DNA of 64,000 nucleotides from Pantoea sp. Lij88 (GTDB taxonomy: Bacteria > Pseudomonadota > Gammaproteobacteria > Enterobacterales > Enterobacteriaceae): contig NZ_CP118269.1 in assembly GCF_030062155.1 (NCBI RefSeq), positions 1,736,001 to 1,800,000 on the forward strand. The letters run 5' to 3'. Positions 11,893-20,937 of this stretch are shown in pieces. Under the pieces are notes generated by a model, which was not told the origin of the DNA, did no database searches, and saw only the letters and a list, made by a program, of their open reading frames with translations. Within the stretch, counting starts at the first letter, position 1; each line of letters starts with the position of its first letter. The translations under genes were made by a program, and so were the position numbers.

Positions 11893-13224
11893 GTGCAGCA
11901 GATAGCCCGCTCTGTCGCCCTCGCATTTAATAATTTGCCGCGCCCCCACCGCGTAATGCTGGGATCGTTAACTGTAGTCACTCTGGCCGTCGCTGTCTGG
12001 CGGCCTTACGTTTATCATCCCACCGATGATGTTACGCCCATCGTTAAAAACATTGAGCTGGATAAGAACACCTTCCGCACGCTGTTACCTGAAGCCAGTG
12101 AGCCGATCGATCAGAGCACACCGGAACCGGACGAAGAGCTGCCTGCGGACGATGTCGACACCGACGTGCCGGATACGGCAGGGGTTCACGACTACACCGT
12201 GTCATCCGGCGATACCCTGAGCAGCGCCCTGAATCAGTATGGCATCGACATCAGCGACATTAATGCGCTGGTGATGAGCGATCGCGATCTGCGTAATCTG
12301 CAGGTCGGTCAGCAGCTGAGCTGGACGCTGGATGACGATGGCGGCCTGAAAACCCTGAGCTGGGAAATTTCCCGCCGCGAGACCCGCACCTATGAGCGCA
12401 CCCCAGCCGGTGGCTTTAAGATGGATGCGGAGATGCAGAAGGGCGAATGGCGCAACAGCGTGATGCAGGGCGAAGTGCGTGGCAGTTTTGCCGCCAGCGC
12501 CATGCGTGCAGGATTAAGCGGGGCAGAAGCCAGCGCCGTGATCAAGGCGATGCAGTGGCAGATGGATTTCCGTAAGCTGCGTGCGGGTGACCAGTTCAGC
12601 GTTCTGATGTCACGTGAAATGCTGGATGGTAAGAGTGCCCAGAGTCAGTTGCTGGGTGTGCGCCTGCGTAGCGGTGGAAAAGACTATTACGCTTTCCGCG
12701 CTGAAGATGGCAAGTTCTACGATCGCAGCGGCTCTGGTCTGGCCCGCGGCTTTATGCGCTTCCCGACGGTTAAGCAGTATCGCGTCTCGTCGAACTTTAA
12801 TCCGCGTCGTCTTAATCCGGTCACTGGCCGTATCGCGCCACATAAAGGCGTCGACTTTGCGCTGCCAATCGGAACGCCGGTGCTGGCGGTGGGTGATGGT
12901 GAGATCGTCGTGGCGAAGAACGGCGGTGCCGCCGGTAACTATGTCGCTATCCGTCATGGCCGTCAGTATATGACGCGCTATATGCACATGAAGAAAGTGC
13001 TGGTGAAGCCAGGTCAGAAAGTGAAGCGTGGCGACCGTATCGGACTGTCCGGCAACACCGGACGCTCTACCGGGCCGCATCTGCATTTCGAAATCTGGAT
13101 CAATAATCAGGCGGTCAACCCGTTAACGGCGAAGCTGCCGCGCATGGAAGGCCTGACCGGCAAAGATCGCAGCGATTACATGGCGCAGGTGAAATCCTGG
13201 CTGCCTCAGCTGGGTCTGAAGTAA
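11893..13224 (+). CDS. mepM: MepM, murein DD-endopeptidase
   Basis: A periplasmic peptidoglycan hydrolase that cuts D-Ala-mDAP crosslinks to let the wall expand. The 443 residues begin with a membrane anchor (MLGSLTVVTLAVAVW), then a LysM-like/OapA segment (YTVSSGDTLSSALNQYGID), and a C-terminal LytM (M23) domain with zinc ligands in HKGVDFA and HLHFEIW. The start is a GTG at 11893, giving MQQIARSVALAFNN as in E. coli. Being a zinc enzyme next to znuA is suggestive. It ends before a strong terminator. Confidence 0.96.
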   Translation: MQQIARSVALAFNNLPRPHRVMLGSLTVVTLAVAVWRPYVYHPTDDVTPIVKNIELDKNTFRTLLPEASEPIDQSTPEPDEELPADDVDTDVPDTAGVHDYTVSSGDTLSSALNQYGIDISDINALVMSDRDLRNLQVGQQLSWTLDDDGGLKTLSWEISRRETRTYERTPAGGFKMDAEMQKGEWRNSVMQGEVRGSFAASAMRAGLSGAEASAVIKAMQWQMDFRKLRAGDQFSVLMSREMLDGKSAQSQLLGVRLRSGGKDYYAFRAEDGKFYDRSGSGLARGFMRFPTVKQYRVSSNFNPRRLNPVTGRIAPHKGVDFALPIGTPVLAVGDGEIVVAKNGGAAGNYVAIRHGRQYMTRYMHMKKVLVKPGQKVKRGDRIGLSGNTGRSTGPHLHFEIWINNQAVNPLTAKLPRMEGLTGKDRSDYMAQVKSWLPQLGLK

Positions 13225-13248
13225 GCGAATTTCGTCAAATCGCGCAAA

Positions 13249-13275
13249 AACCGACGGTTTCCCGTCGGTTTTTTG
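13249..13275 (+). terminator. Rho-independent terminator after mepM
   Basis: Nine-pair stem AACCGACGG / CCGTCGGTT with a TTTC loop, followed by a run of T. It lies 25 bases after the mepM stop. Confidence 0.88.
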
Positions 13276-13348
13276 CTATCTGGCGCAGGATGATTGCAAA
13301 TTTTCAGGTCGTCACTATCATAAGCCGGTCATTGCTTGAGGCGAGTGC

Positions 13349-14323
13349 ATGGAAACCCGTAAAAAAAATAACACTGAATTTATTCCCGTTTTTGAACGTT
13401 CTTTTCTCAAACCTAAGTACTGGGGCAGCTGGCTGGCAATTGGTGCGCTGGCGGGTCTGGCTTATTTACCGCCGAAAGTGCGCGATCCGCTGCTGGGCCG
13501 TTTAGGGCGTTTCGCCGGTAAGCTGGCAAAAGGTGCACGTCGCCGTGCGCTGATTAACCTCTATTATTGCCTGCCTGAACTCAGCGAAGAGCAGCGTGCC
13601 ACGCTGGTCGATGAGATGTTTGCGACTGCACCGCAGGCGATGGCAATGATGACCGAGCTGGTGCTGCGCGATCCTGCACGCATCCGGCAGCGCGTTGAGT
13701 GGCATGGTCGTGAAATCATCGACCAGATGAAAGCTGAGCAGCAGAATGTGATTTTCCTGGTGCCACACGGCTGGGCGGTGGATATTCCTGCCATGCTGCT
13801 GGCGTCAGAAGGCCAGAAGATGGCGGCCATGTTCCACAATCAGAGCGACCCGCTGCTGGACTATGCCTGGAATACGGCCCGTCGTCGTTATGGCGGCCGG
13901 ATGCATGCCCGCAACGACGGGATTAAGCCGTTTATCAGTTCAGTACGTCAGGGTTACTGGGGATATTATCTGCCCGATCAGGATCACGGTGCCGAGCACA
14001 GCGAGTTCGTCGATTTCTTTGCTACCTACAAGGCGACGCTGCCTGCCGTAGGCCGACTGATGAAAGTGTGTCGCGCCCGCGTGGTGCCGCTGTTCCCGGT
14101 TTATAACAGCGAAACGCACAAGCTTGAGATTTATGTGCGTCCGCCGATGGACGATCTGCTGGAGGCAGATGATCACCAGCTGGCTCGCCGGATGAATGAA
14201 GAGGTGGAAGTGTTTGTTCGCCCACATCCCGAGCAGTACACGTGGATCCTTAAGCTGCTGAAGACCCGCAAAGAGGGTGATATCGAACCCTATTCGCGCA
14301 AAGAGCTTTATCCACGCAAATAG
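13349..14323 (+). CDS. lpxM: LpxM, lipid A myristoyltransferase
   Basis: Adds the final secondary myristoyl chain to Kdo2-lipid A at the inner membrane, giving hexa-acylated lipid A. The 324 residues match the E. coli length. The acyltransferase HxxxxD motif is in [10 protein letters not shown] near residues 137-142, and an N-terminal hydrophobic segment ([17 protein letters not shown]) anchors the protein. The start codons are followed by an A8 run (GTAAAAAAAATAA), a possible slippage site. It has its own terminator and is the only gene between two terminators. Confidence 0.96.
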   Translation: METRKKNNTEFIPVFERSFLKPKYWGSWLAIGALAGLAYLPPKVRDPLLGRLGRFAGKLAKGARRRALINLYYCLPELSEEQRATLVDEMFATAPQAMAMMTELVLRDPARIRQRVEWHGREIIDQMKAEQQNVIFLVPHGWAVDIPAMLLASEGQKMAAMFHNQSDPLLDYAWNTARRRYGGRMHARNDGIKPFISSVRQGYWGYYLPDQDHGAEHSEFVDFFATYKATLPAVGRLMKVCRARVVPLFPVYNSETHKLEIYVRPPMDDLLEADDHQLARRMNEEVEVFVRPHPEQYTWILKLLKTRKEGDIEPYSRKELYPRK

Positions 14324-14350
14324 AAAAAGGCCGCTTTCGCGGCCTTTTTT
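14324..14350 (+). terminator. Rho-independent terminator after lpxM
   Basis: Stem AAAAAGGCCGC / GCGGCCTTTTTT with a TTTC loop, starting at the first base after the lpxM stop codon. Confidence 0.9.
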
Positions 14351-14391
14351 GATCCTGAAGTTTACGCGCTGAAAACTCTGAAACGGAGCAG

Positions 14392-14442
14392 GCTTTGCTA
14401 CGGGCGTATGCTCCCATCGCTTTGACCAGGGTAGCCGTCTGA
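14392..14442 (+). repeat. Partial copy of an intergenic repeat (right end)
   Basis: GCTTTGCTAC followed by a GGCGTATGCTCCCATCGCTTT-type stretch and then AGCCGTCTGA matches 45339-45388 with only a few differences. The left inverted end seen in the full copy is missing here, so this is a solo end or a decayed copy. It sits between lpxM and mdfA. Confidence 0.7.
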
Positions 14443-14463
14443 GAAAAGCGACTGCGCCGCTTT

Positions 14464-15696
14464 TTACAACGCTTCCAGCCTGCTGCGACGTTTACGCTCG
14501 CGCATAAACAGGATCACCAGACCAAACCACAGCACGCCGCTGATAAAGTTAATCAGACAGAACCACAGCGTGCCGCCACTGAAGTAGCCGCTTTTCGCCA
14601 GTTCAATTCCCACCGCCAGCGTCAGAATACTGATCATCCCCAGCATCGCCGCTACGCTGCCTTTGCCTTCATTGCTGGCGTAGAGCGTCAGGCGATAGAG
14701 TCCGGCATTCACCATGCCAGCACCAAAGGCGTAAAGGCTCAGGCCTGCAGTAATCAGCAGATAACTGTGACCGTTGAGCAGGCTTGCTACCAGCGCCAGG
14801 CTCAGGCCAATCAGAATCGGCCAGGCGGCAAACTTTACCGGCTGTTCAATCGGCACGCGTCCGGCCAGTTTACTCAGCGTCAGGTTACCGGCGATCATCG
14901 CCAGAAACACGGGTAGCTGCAGCAGCGCGTACTGCATGCGTGACAGACCTTCGTCATGCATCAGGATCACCGGTGAAAGGGCAACCCAGGTGAGGATCGG
15001 GATGAACACCAGCCCGATAGCAAAGGAGCCATACATCACCAGCCGATCTTTCATCAGTCGGCCATAGTTGCGCGCCAGATTGGGCAGGGCAATGGAGTGG
15101 CTGCGGTCGCCTGCGGTTTCGGGCATCACGCGCCATAGCACCACAAAAGCGAGCAGGCTGCAGGCGGCGAACAGCCAGAACATGCTGCGCCAGCTGCCCA
15201 CGGTAAGCCAGGCGGCTCCGGCCAGTGGCCCTGCCAGCGGAGCCAGCAGCGCTACGTTGGCCATCAGCGCCATCATGCGCACCGCCAGCGCCTCATCAAA
15301 GGCTTCCTGAATCGCGGCATAGCCGACCGCGCCAATAAAGCAGAGGCTGATGCCCTGAATAAAGCGCAGGCTGACAAATTCTTCTATCGAGCTGACCCAG
15401 TGCGTCAGCATACAGGCGACAGCAAAGAACAGGATGCCGAACAGCATCACCGGTCGCCGGCCAAACTTATCGGAGAGCGGGCCCAGCAGCCATTGCAGCA
15501 CCACACCACCAATGAGGTAGGCGGTCAGCGAGGTGGAAACCCATTCAGGGCCGACGGAGAACTCATTAGTGACAATCAGCATGCCAGGCTGGATCATGTC
15601 GTGAGCAATATAGGTAGCAAACTCGAACAGCACTAACGCCAGAGGAAAGAGTAAAATTCGGCCGGTAAGCTGGCTGATGGGCTGGAAACGGGGCAT
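14464..15696 (-). CDS. mdfA: MdfA, multidrug/proton antiporter
   Basis: An MFS (DHA1) exporter of 410 residues with 12 membrane segments, the same length as E. coli MdfA. The two functionally important acidic residues of membrane segment 1 are present (E25 and D33 in FEFATYIAHDM), as is the motif GPLSDKFGRRPVML. It exports cationic and neutral drugs such as chloramphenicol in E. coli; the substrates here are inferred. AAGGAGG stands just before the start. In E. coli mdfA lies elsewhere, so its place between lpxM and pykA is specific to this lineage. Confidence 0.88.
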   Translation of the reverse strand: MPRFQPISQLTGRILLFPLALVLFEFATYIAHDMIQPGMLIVTNEFSVGPEWVSTSLTAYLIGGVVLQWLLGPLSDKFGRRPVMLFGILFFAVACMLTHWVSSIEEFVSLRFIQGISLCFIGAVGYAAIQEAFDEALAVRMMALMANVALLAPLAGPLAGAAWLTVGSWRSMFWLFAACSLLAFVVLWRVMPETAGDRSHSIALPNLARNYGRLMKDRLVMYGSFAIGLVFIPILTWVALSPVILMHDEGLSRMQYALLQLPVFLAMIAGNLTLSKLAGRVPIEQPVKFAAWPILIGLSLALVASLLNGHSYLLITAGLSLYAFGAGMVNAGLYRLTLYASNEGKGSVAAMLGMISILTLAVGIELAKSGYFSGGTLWFCLINFISGVLWFGLVILFMRERKRRSRLEAL

Positions 15697-15712
15697 CTTG
15701 CCTCCTTGTCAG

Positions 15713-15743
15713 AAAAGAAAACGCGACTGCCAGGCAGTCGCGT
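15713..15743 (-). terminator. Rho-independent terminator after pykA
   Basis: On the minus strand an 11-pair stem ACGCGACTGCC / GGCAGTCGCGT with a one-base loop is followed by TTTCTTTTCT. It separates pykA from the codirectional mdfA. Confidence 0.85.
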
Positions 15744-15780
15744 CGTTGATTCTACACCGACAATGTAAACCCGGGCGCAA

Positions 15781-17223
15781 TTAATCCACGCGCAGGACAC
15801 GGGTAGTGTTGGTGGTGCCGGTGGCGCCCATCACATCACCCTGCGTCACGATGACCAGATCGCCGGAGACCAGGAAGCCTTTGTCACGCAGCAGGTTAAC
15901 CGCATCGTGTGCGGCTGCCACACCGTCGTTGTTACTGTCGAAGAACACAGGTGTAACACCGCGATAGAGCGCGGTGAGGTTCAGGGTGCGTTCATGACGT
16001 GACATTGCGAAGATCGGCAGGCCCGAGGTGATACGTGAGGTCATCAGCGGGGTACGGCCCGACTCGGTCATGGTGATGATCGCCGTAACACCCTGCAGGT
16101 GGTTCGCCGCATACATAGAAGACATGGCGATCGCTTCTTCGACGTTGTCGAACTGCACGTCCAGACGGTGCTTGGAGACGTTGACGCTTGGAATCTTCTC
16201 CGCGCCCAGACAAACCTTCGCCATCGCCGAGACGGTTTCAGCCGGATACTGACCCGCAGCGGTTTCCGCAGAGAGCATGACGGCATCGGTACCATCCAGC
16301 ACGGCGTTCGCTACGTCCATGACTTCTGCGCGGGTTGGCATCGGGTTAGTGATCATCGACTCCATCATCTGGGTCGCGGTAATGATGGTGCGGTTCAGCT
16401 GGCGGGCACGGCGAATTAACGCTTTCTGAATGCCGACCAGTTCCGGATCGCCAATCTCAACGCCCAGGTCACCACGCGCCACCATTACCACGTCAGAAGC
16501 CAGAATGATGTCATCCATCGCTTCCTGGCTGGCTACGGCTTCGGCACGTTCCACTTTAGCGACCAGTTTGGCGTCACAACCCGCTTCACGCGCCAGGCGA
16601 CGCGCCAGGTTCATATCTTCGCCACAGCGTGGGAAAGAGACGGCCAGATAATCGACGCGGATTTTGGCAGCGGTGATGATGTCCGCTTTATCTTTTTCGG
16701 TCAGCGCTTCAGCCGACAGGCCGCCACCCAGCTTGTTAATGCCTTTGTTGTTCGACAGCGGGCCACCGACAGTAACTTCGGTGAACACTTTCATGTCCTG
16801 AACTTCCAGCACTTTCAGCTGCACGCGGCCATCATCCAGCAGCAGGATATCGCCTGGCACCACATCTGCAGGCAGGCCTTTGTAGTCGATACCGACGCGC
16901 TCTTTATCACCTTCGCCTTTACCCAGGTTGGCATCCAGCAGGAAGCGATCGCCGATATTCAGGAAAACTTTGCCTTCTTTGAAGGTCGAAACACGAATTT
17001 TTGGTCCCTGGAGGTCGCCCAGGATAGCCACATGGCGACCCAGTTTTGCGGCAATCTCGCGCACTTTATCGGCACGTAACTGATGATCTTCTGGCGTGCC
17101 GTGAGAGAAGTTGAGTCGTACAACGTTCGCGCCGGCAGCGATGATTTTTTCTAAGTTATTATCACGATCGGTGGCCGGGCCGAGGGTTGTAACGATTTTG
17201 GTTCTTCTGAGACGTCTTGACAT
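15781..17223 (-). CDS. pykA: PykA, pyruvate kinase II
   Basis: Last glycolytic step, phosphoenolpyruvate plus ADP to pyruvate plus ATP. The 480 residues equal E. coli PykA and begin [19 protein letters not shown]. The active-site block [10 protein letters not shown] and the metal-binding KVERAEAV region are intact. It is the type II (PykA) form rather than PykF, by its sequence and by its place beside hexR-zwf. A CRP-type site lies 78 bases upstream. Confidence 0.97.
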   Translation of the reverse strand: MSRRLRRTKIVTTLGPATDRDNNLEKIIAAGANVVRLNFSHGTPEDHQLRADKVREIAAKLGRHVAILGDLQGPKIRVSTFKEGKVFLNIGDRFLLDANLGKGEGDKERVGIDYKGLPADVVPGDILLLDDGRVQLKVLEVQDMKVFTEVTVGGPLSNNKGINKLGGGLSAEALTEKDKADIITAAKIRVDYLAVSFPRCGEDMNLARRLAREAGCDAKLVAKVERAEAVASQEAMDDIILASDVVMVARGDLGVEIGDPELVGIQKALIRRARQLNRTIITATQMMESMITNPMPTRAEVMDVANAVLDGTDAVMLSAETAAGQYPAETVSAMAKVCLGAEKIPSVNVSKHRLDVQFDNVEEAIAMSSMYAANHLQGVTAIITMTESGRTPLMTSRITSGLPIFAMSRHERTLNLTALYRGVTPVFFDSNNDGVAAAHDAVNLLRDKGFLVSGDLVIVTQGDVMGATGTTNTTRVLRVD

Positions 17224-17300
17224 CGAGGACTCCGTTAACTGATTAGCGTGTCATGGACTGTGGACACGGCATGGTTATCTATTCTATATGATCGATGGGT

Positions 17301-17316
17301 TGTGATACGACTCACA
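17301..17316. promoter_or_regulatory. CRP-type site upstream of pykA
   Basis: TGTGATACGACTCACA is a perfect match to TGTGA-N6-TCACA. It lies 78 bases upstream of the pykA start and just after the hexR stop. A second palindrome, CACATTGTAAATGTG (17313-17327), overlaps its right end. A minus-strand -10 candidate (TAGAAT) is at 17281-17286. Confidence 0.6.
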
Positions 17317-17330
17317 TTGTAAATGTGATG

Positions 17331-18209
17331 TTAATTTTTTTGCTGATCATCCTCTTCCCGAATGGTGTTCTTTTCGTAACGCGACGCTTTCAACGCCTCT
17401 TTCACACGTTTCAGGTTTTCCCGGAAGGGCGCACCCCGTTCCAGGGTAAAACCGGTCGCCAGCACATCGATCACGGTCAACTGCGCCAGGCGCGACACCA
17501 TCGGCAAATAGACATCCGTATCTTCCGGTACATCAAGCACTAAAGCTATCGCGGCTTCATGGGCAAGGGGTGAATCGGGAGAAGTGATGGCAATAACGGT
17601 GGAACCGTTTACACGGGCCAGGCGAGCCAGTTCTACCATATTTTTTGTACGCCCAGTATGCGAAATGAGAACAAAAACGTCACCGGCTCGACTATTTATG
17701 CAACTCATGCGCTGGATCACAATATCGTCTGACCAGATGACCGGCAGATTAAAGCGCAGAAATTTGGTGAAAGCGTCATGCGCTACCACAGCGGACGCAC
17801 CCAGCCCGAAAAAGGCGAGTTTGTCGGCCTGCGCGAGCAGGGTCACCGCCTGTTGCAGCTGTGAACTGTCCAGTTGATCGCGAACCCGCTGCAGCCCGGC
17901 CAGCGCCGAGTCGAAGATTTTGTGGCTGTAGTTCTCTACCGTGTCGTCGTCTTCAACGCCCCGGCTGACCCAGCTGCTGCCTTTTACCAGGCTCTGCGCC
18001 AGTTGCAGTTTAAAGTCGGGGAAGCCCCGCGCGCCCAGTCGGTGACAGAAGCGGTTCACGGTAGGTTCACTGACGCCGGCAATGCCAGCCAGGGTCGCGA
18101 TGCTGGAGTGCATCGCCGCCTGCGGTTCAGCCAGAATCTGCCGGGCGACTTTCTGTTCCGCTTTGCTCAGCGCAGCGAACTGCGCCTCAATTTTTTCCAG
18201 CATATTCAT
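17331..18209 (-). CDS. hexR: HexR, RpiR-family regulator of central carbon genes
   Basis: A repressor with an N-terminal RpiR-type helix-turn-helix (VSEPTVNRFCHRLGARGFPDF, centred near residue 50) and a C-terminal SIS sugar-phosphate domain (FFGLGASAVVAHDAFTKF, LISHTGRTKN). In relatives it senses 2-keto-3-deoxy-6-phosphogluconate and controls zwf, eda and others. The start at 18209 gives MNMLEKIEAQF and 292 residues (E. coli 289); the frame is open 42 bases further upstream. It is divergent from zwf. I could not find a convincing HexR box (TGTAATTAAATTACA-like) nearby. Confidence 0.94.
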   Translation of the reverse strand: MNMLEKIEAQFAALSKAEQKVARQILAEPQAAMHSSIATLAGIAGVSEPTVNRFCHRLGARGFPDFKLQLAQSLVKGSSWVSRGVEDDDTVENYSHKIFDSALAGLQRVRDQLDSSQLQQAVTLLAQADKLAFFGLGASAVVAHDAFTKFLRFNLPVIWSDDIVIQRMSCINSRAGDVFVLISHTGRTKNMVELARLARVNGSTVIAITSPDSPLAHEAAIALVLDVPEDTDVYLPMVSRLAQLTVIDVLATGFTLERGAPFRENLKRVKEALKASRYEKNTIREEDDQQKN

Positions 18210-18573
18210 AAGCTGATGACCATAATCACTTTTATCAATTTCAATTATCACTGTCGCAGGAGTCGATTAACAGAGACTATATCGCGCCAGCACCTGGCAA
18301 GCGCAACGGCTGACAAGTCGATAACCGTTTTTTTTGGGATACTTTGACCAGTGCCAGATTTTTCTGACACCAACAGAAACAGAAAAAACCGGCAATCCGC
18401 ACGCGTCATCACACGCGCTTAGCACATCCGGTACAGAGTTAATGCGGTTGACCCGGCGAGTCGGTTTACCTGGCGCAGGGAAAAAAGTACATTGTGCTGA
18501 AAGAAAATAATAACCTGGACCCGGTGGCAGAGGATGCATCACCACCGGACTATCCTGCAACGAGGAGAGGAAA
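18210..18573. other. hexR-zwf intergenic region with an inverted repeat
   Basis: A divergent promoter region of 364 bases without a gene. The clearest structure is GTGCCAGA / TCTGACAC (18351-18370) around a T-rich centre, one mismatch per arm, which could be an operator. No clean HexR or SoxS box was recognised. AGGAGAGG stands just before the zwf ATG. Confidence 0.4.
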
Positions 18574-20049
18574 ATGGCGGTAACACAAATAGCCCAGGCA
18601 TGCGATCTGGTGATTTTCGGTGCCAAAGGCGATCTTGCACGCCGTAAACTGTTGCCTTCACTGTACCAGTTAGAGAAAGCGGGTCAGATCCACGAGGAAA
18701 CCCGTATTATTGGTGTCGGCCGTGCTGAGTGGGATAAAGCGGAATACACCAAAGTGGTACGTGAAGCGCTGGAAACCTTCATGAAGGAGAAGATTGACGA
18801 AGCGCTGTGGGACAAACTCAGCAACCGTCTCGACTTCTGCAACCTCGATGTGAATGACACCACGCACTTCCCGAAACTGGGCAAGATGCTGGACCAGAAA
18901 AACCGCACCACCATCAACTATTTTGCGATGCCACCGAGCACCTTTGGCGCAATCTGTCAGGGCCTGGGCACCGCGAAGCTGAATGCCAAACCGGCGCGCG
19001 TCGTGATGGAGAAGCCGCTGGGCACCTCACTGGAAACCTCGCAGGAGATCAACGACAGCGTTGGCGAATACTTTGAAGAGAGCCAGGTGTTCCGTATTGA
19101 CCACTATCTCGGCAAAGAGACCGTGCTTAACCTGCTGGCGCTGCGCTTCGCTAACTCCATCTTCGTGAATAACTGGGATAACCGCACCATCGACCACGTG
19201 CAGATCACCGTGGCCGAAGAAGTGGGTATCGAAGGCCGCTGGGGTTATTTCGATAAAGCGGGCCAGATGCGCGACATGATCCAGAACCACCTGTTGCAGA
19301 TTCTGACCATGATCGCCATGTCGCCGCCGTCCGATCTCAGCGCCGACAGCATCCGTGACGAAAAAGTTAAAGTGCTGCGCTCGCTGCGTCGCATCGATCA
19401 GACCAACGTGCGTGAAAAAACCGTGCGCGGTCAGTACACCTCTGGCTTTGTGCAGGGGAAAAAAGTGCCAGGCTACCTGGAAGAAGAGGGTGCTAACAAG
19501 TCGAGCGCCACCGAGACCTTCGTCGCGATTCGTGTCGATATCGACAACTGGCGCTGGGCAGGCGTGCCGTTCTATCTGCGTACCGGTAAGCGTTTACCGA
19601 CCAAGTGCTCTGAAGTCGTGGTCTACTTCAAAAATCCTGAGATGAACCTGTTTAAAGATTCTTACTCAGAGCTGCCGCAGAACAAGCTGACGATTCGTCT
19701 GCAGCCGGACGAAGGTGTGGATATCGAGATCCTGAACAAAGTGCCAGGTCTGGATCACAAGCACAAACTGCAGACCACTAAGCTGGATCTGAGCTACTCC
19801 GAGACGTTTAACCAGTCGCACCTGGCGGATGCTTACGAGCGTCTGCTGCTGGAGAGCATGCGCGGCATCCAGGCGCTGTTCGTACGTCGTGATGAAGTGG
19901 AAGCCGCGTGGACCTATGTGGATTCCATTATCGACGCATGGGCTGCAGATGGCGACTCTTCTAAGCCATATCAGGCAGGTACCTGGGGCCCGGTGGCCTC
20001 GGTGGCGATGATCACCCGCGATGGCCGCTCGTGGAATGAGTTTGAATAA
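18574..20049 (+). CDS. zwf: Zwf, glucose-6-phosphate 1-dehydrogenase
   Basis: Oxidises glucose-6-phosphate to 6-phosphogluconolactone with NADP, feeding the oxidative pentose-phosphate pathway. The 491 residues equal E. coli Zwf. The nucleotide-binding start [16 protein letters not shown] and the substrate-binding active-site motif RIDHYLGKE are intact. A strong terminator follows directly. In E. coli edd comes next; here zwf is followed by eda alone. Confidence 0.98.
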   Translation: MAVTQIAQACDLVIFGAKGDLARRKLLPSLYQLEKAGQIHEETRIIGVGRAEWDKAEYTKVVREALETFMKEKIDEALWDKLSNRLDFCNLDVNDTTHFPKLGKMLDQKNRTTINYFAMPPSTFGAICQGLGTAKLNAKPARVVMEKPLGTSLETSQEINDSVGEYFEESQVFRIDHYLGKETVLNLLALRFANSIFVNNWDNRTIDHVQITVAEEVGIEGRWGYFDKAGQMRDMIQNHLLQILTMIAMSPPSDLSADSIRDEKVKVLRSLRRIDQTNVREKTVRGQYTSGFVQGKKVPGYLEEEGANKSSATETFVAIRVDIDNWRWAGVPFYLRTGKRLPTKCSEVVVYFKNPEMNLFKDSYSELPQNKLTIRLQPDEGVDIEILNKVPGLDHKHKLQTTKLDLSYSETFNQSHLADAYERLLLESMRGIQALFVRRDEVEAAWTYVDSIIDAWAADGDSSKPYQAGTWGPVASVAMITRDGRSWNEFE

Positions 20050-20063
20050 CTGAAGTGATGATG

Positions 20064-20088
20064 AAGCCCGCAACGCGGGCTTTTTTTT
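20064..20088 (+). terminator. Rho-independent terminator after zwf
   Basis: Eight-pair stem AAGCCCGC / GCGGGCTT with an AAC loop and eight T, 14 bases after the zwf stop. Confidence 0.92.
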
Positions 20089-20123
20089 CGCCCTTAAACC
20101 GGTCCAGTCGGAATGCGTAAAAA

Positions 20124-20138
20124 TGAACTGCCGTTTCA
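20124..20138. promoter_or_regulatory. KdgR-like box upstream of eda
   Basis: TGAACTGCCGTTTCA agrees at 10 of 15 positions with the KdgR core TGAAACATTGTTTCA, keeping the outer TGAA and GTTTCA, and has A-rich flanks. It lies 127 bases before the eda start. KdgR is encoded at 55573-56364. The match is imperfect. Confidence 0.4.
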
Positions 20139-20264
20139 AAAATGGTCGAAGGATGATAGACGCTCAGGAAGCGGATCATGTATGGTAGTGACGCAATTTA
20201 AAGGGCAGGAGCCGAAGCTCCATGACCGGGTCGCAATCCCGGTGTTATCAAGAAAGGGGAACTG

Positions 20265-20903
20265 ATGAAAAACTGGAAAACGAGTGCTGAACAGATTCTG
20301 ACCACCGGACCTGTCGTGCCGGTCATCGTGGTGAATAAACTGGAACACGCCGTACCGATGGCGAAAGCGCTGGTGGCAGGCGGTGTCAGAGTGCTGGAAG
20401 TGACGCTGCGTACGCCGGTGGCGATGGATGCACTGCGTGCGATGATCAAAGAAGTGCCGGATGCGATCGTCGGTGCGGGCACAGTGATTAATCCGCAGCA
20501 GTTACAGGAAGTGACCGATGCCGGTGCGCAGTTTGTTATCAGCCCTGGCGTCACCGAATCACTGCTGAAAGCAGCGGTTGAAGGGCCGGTTCCGTTGATT
20601 CCGGGTATCAGCACCGTTTCTGAGTTAATGACGGGTATGGACTACGGTCTGCGCGAGTTTAAGTTTTTCCCGGCAGAAGCGAATGGCGGTGTTAAAGCGC
20701 TGCAGGCGATTGGCGGACCTTTCCCGCAGGTGCGTTTCTGCCCGACCGGCGGCATCTCTCCGGCTAACTACCGTGACTATCTGGCGCTGAAAAGCGTGCT
20801 GTGCATCGGCGGCTCCTGGCTGGTGCCTGACGACGCGCTGCAAGCGGGCGACTGGGATCGCATCACCCGCCTGGCACGCGAAGCTGTCGAAGGCGCGAAG
20901 TAA
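20265..20903 (+). CDS. eda: Eda, KDPG/KHG aldolase
   Basis: Splits 2-keto-3-deoxy-6-phosphogluconate into pyruvate and glyceraldehyde-3-phosphate. The 212 residues match the E. coli length of 213. The Schiff-base lysine is in [13 protein letters not shown] and the catalytic glutamate in [20 protein letters not shown] precedes the start. Because no edd gene is adjacent, its likely role is hexuronate breakdown downstream of the KdgR regulon rather than a full Entner-Doudoroff pathway; that is inference. Confidence 0.97.
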   Translation: MKNWKTSAEQILTTGPVVPVIVVNKLEHAVPMAKALVAGGVRVLEVTLRTPVAMDALRAMIKEVPDAIVGAGTVINPQQLQEVTDAGAQFVISPGVTESLLKAAVEGPVPLIPGISTVSELMTGMDYGLREFKFFPAEANGGVKALQAIGGPFPQVRFCPTGGISPANYRDYLALKSVLCIGGSWLVPDDALQAGDWDRITRLAREAVEGAK

Positions 20904-20909
20904 GTGATG

Positions 20910-20931
20910 GCGGTGAGCCTCTGCTCACCGC
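20910..20931. terminator. Hairpin between convergent eda and purT
   Basis: Perfect nine-pair stem GCGGTGAGC / GCTCACCGC with a CTCT loop between the two stop codons. Neither side has a real T tract, so terminator function in both directions is only probable. Confidence 0.5.
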
Positions 20932-20937
20932 ACACCT

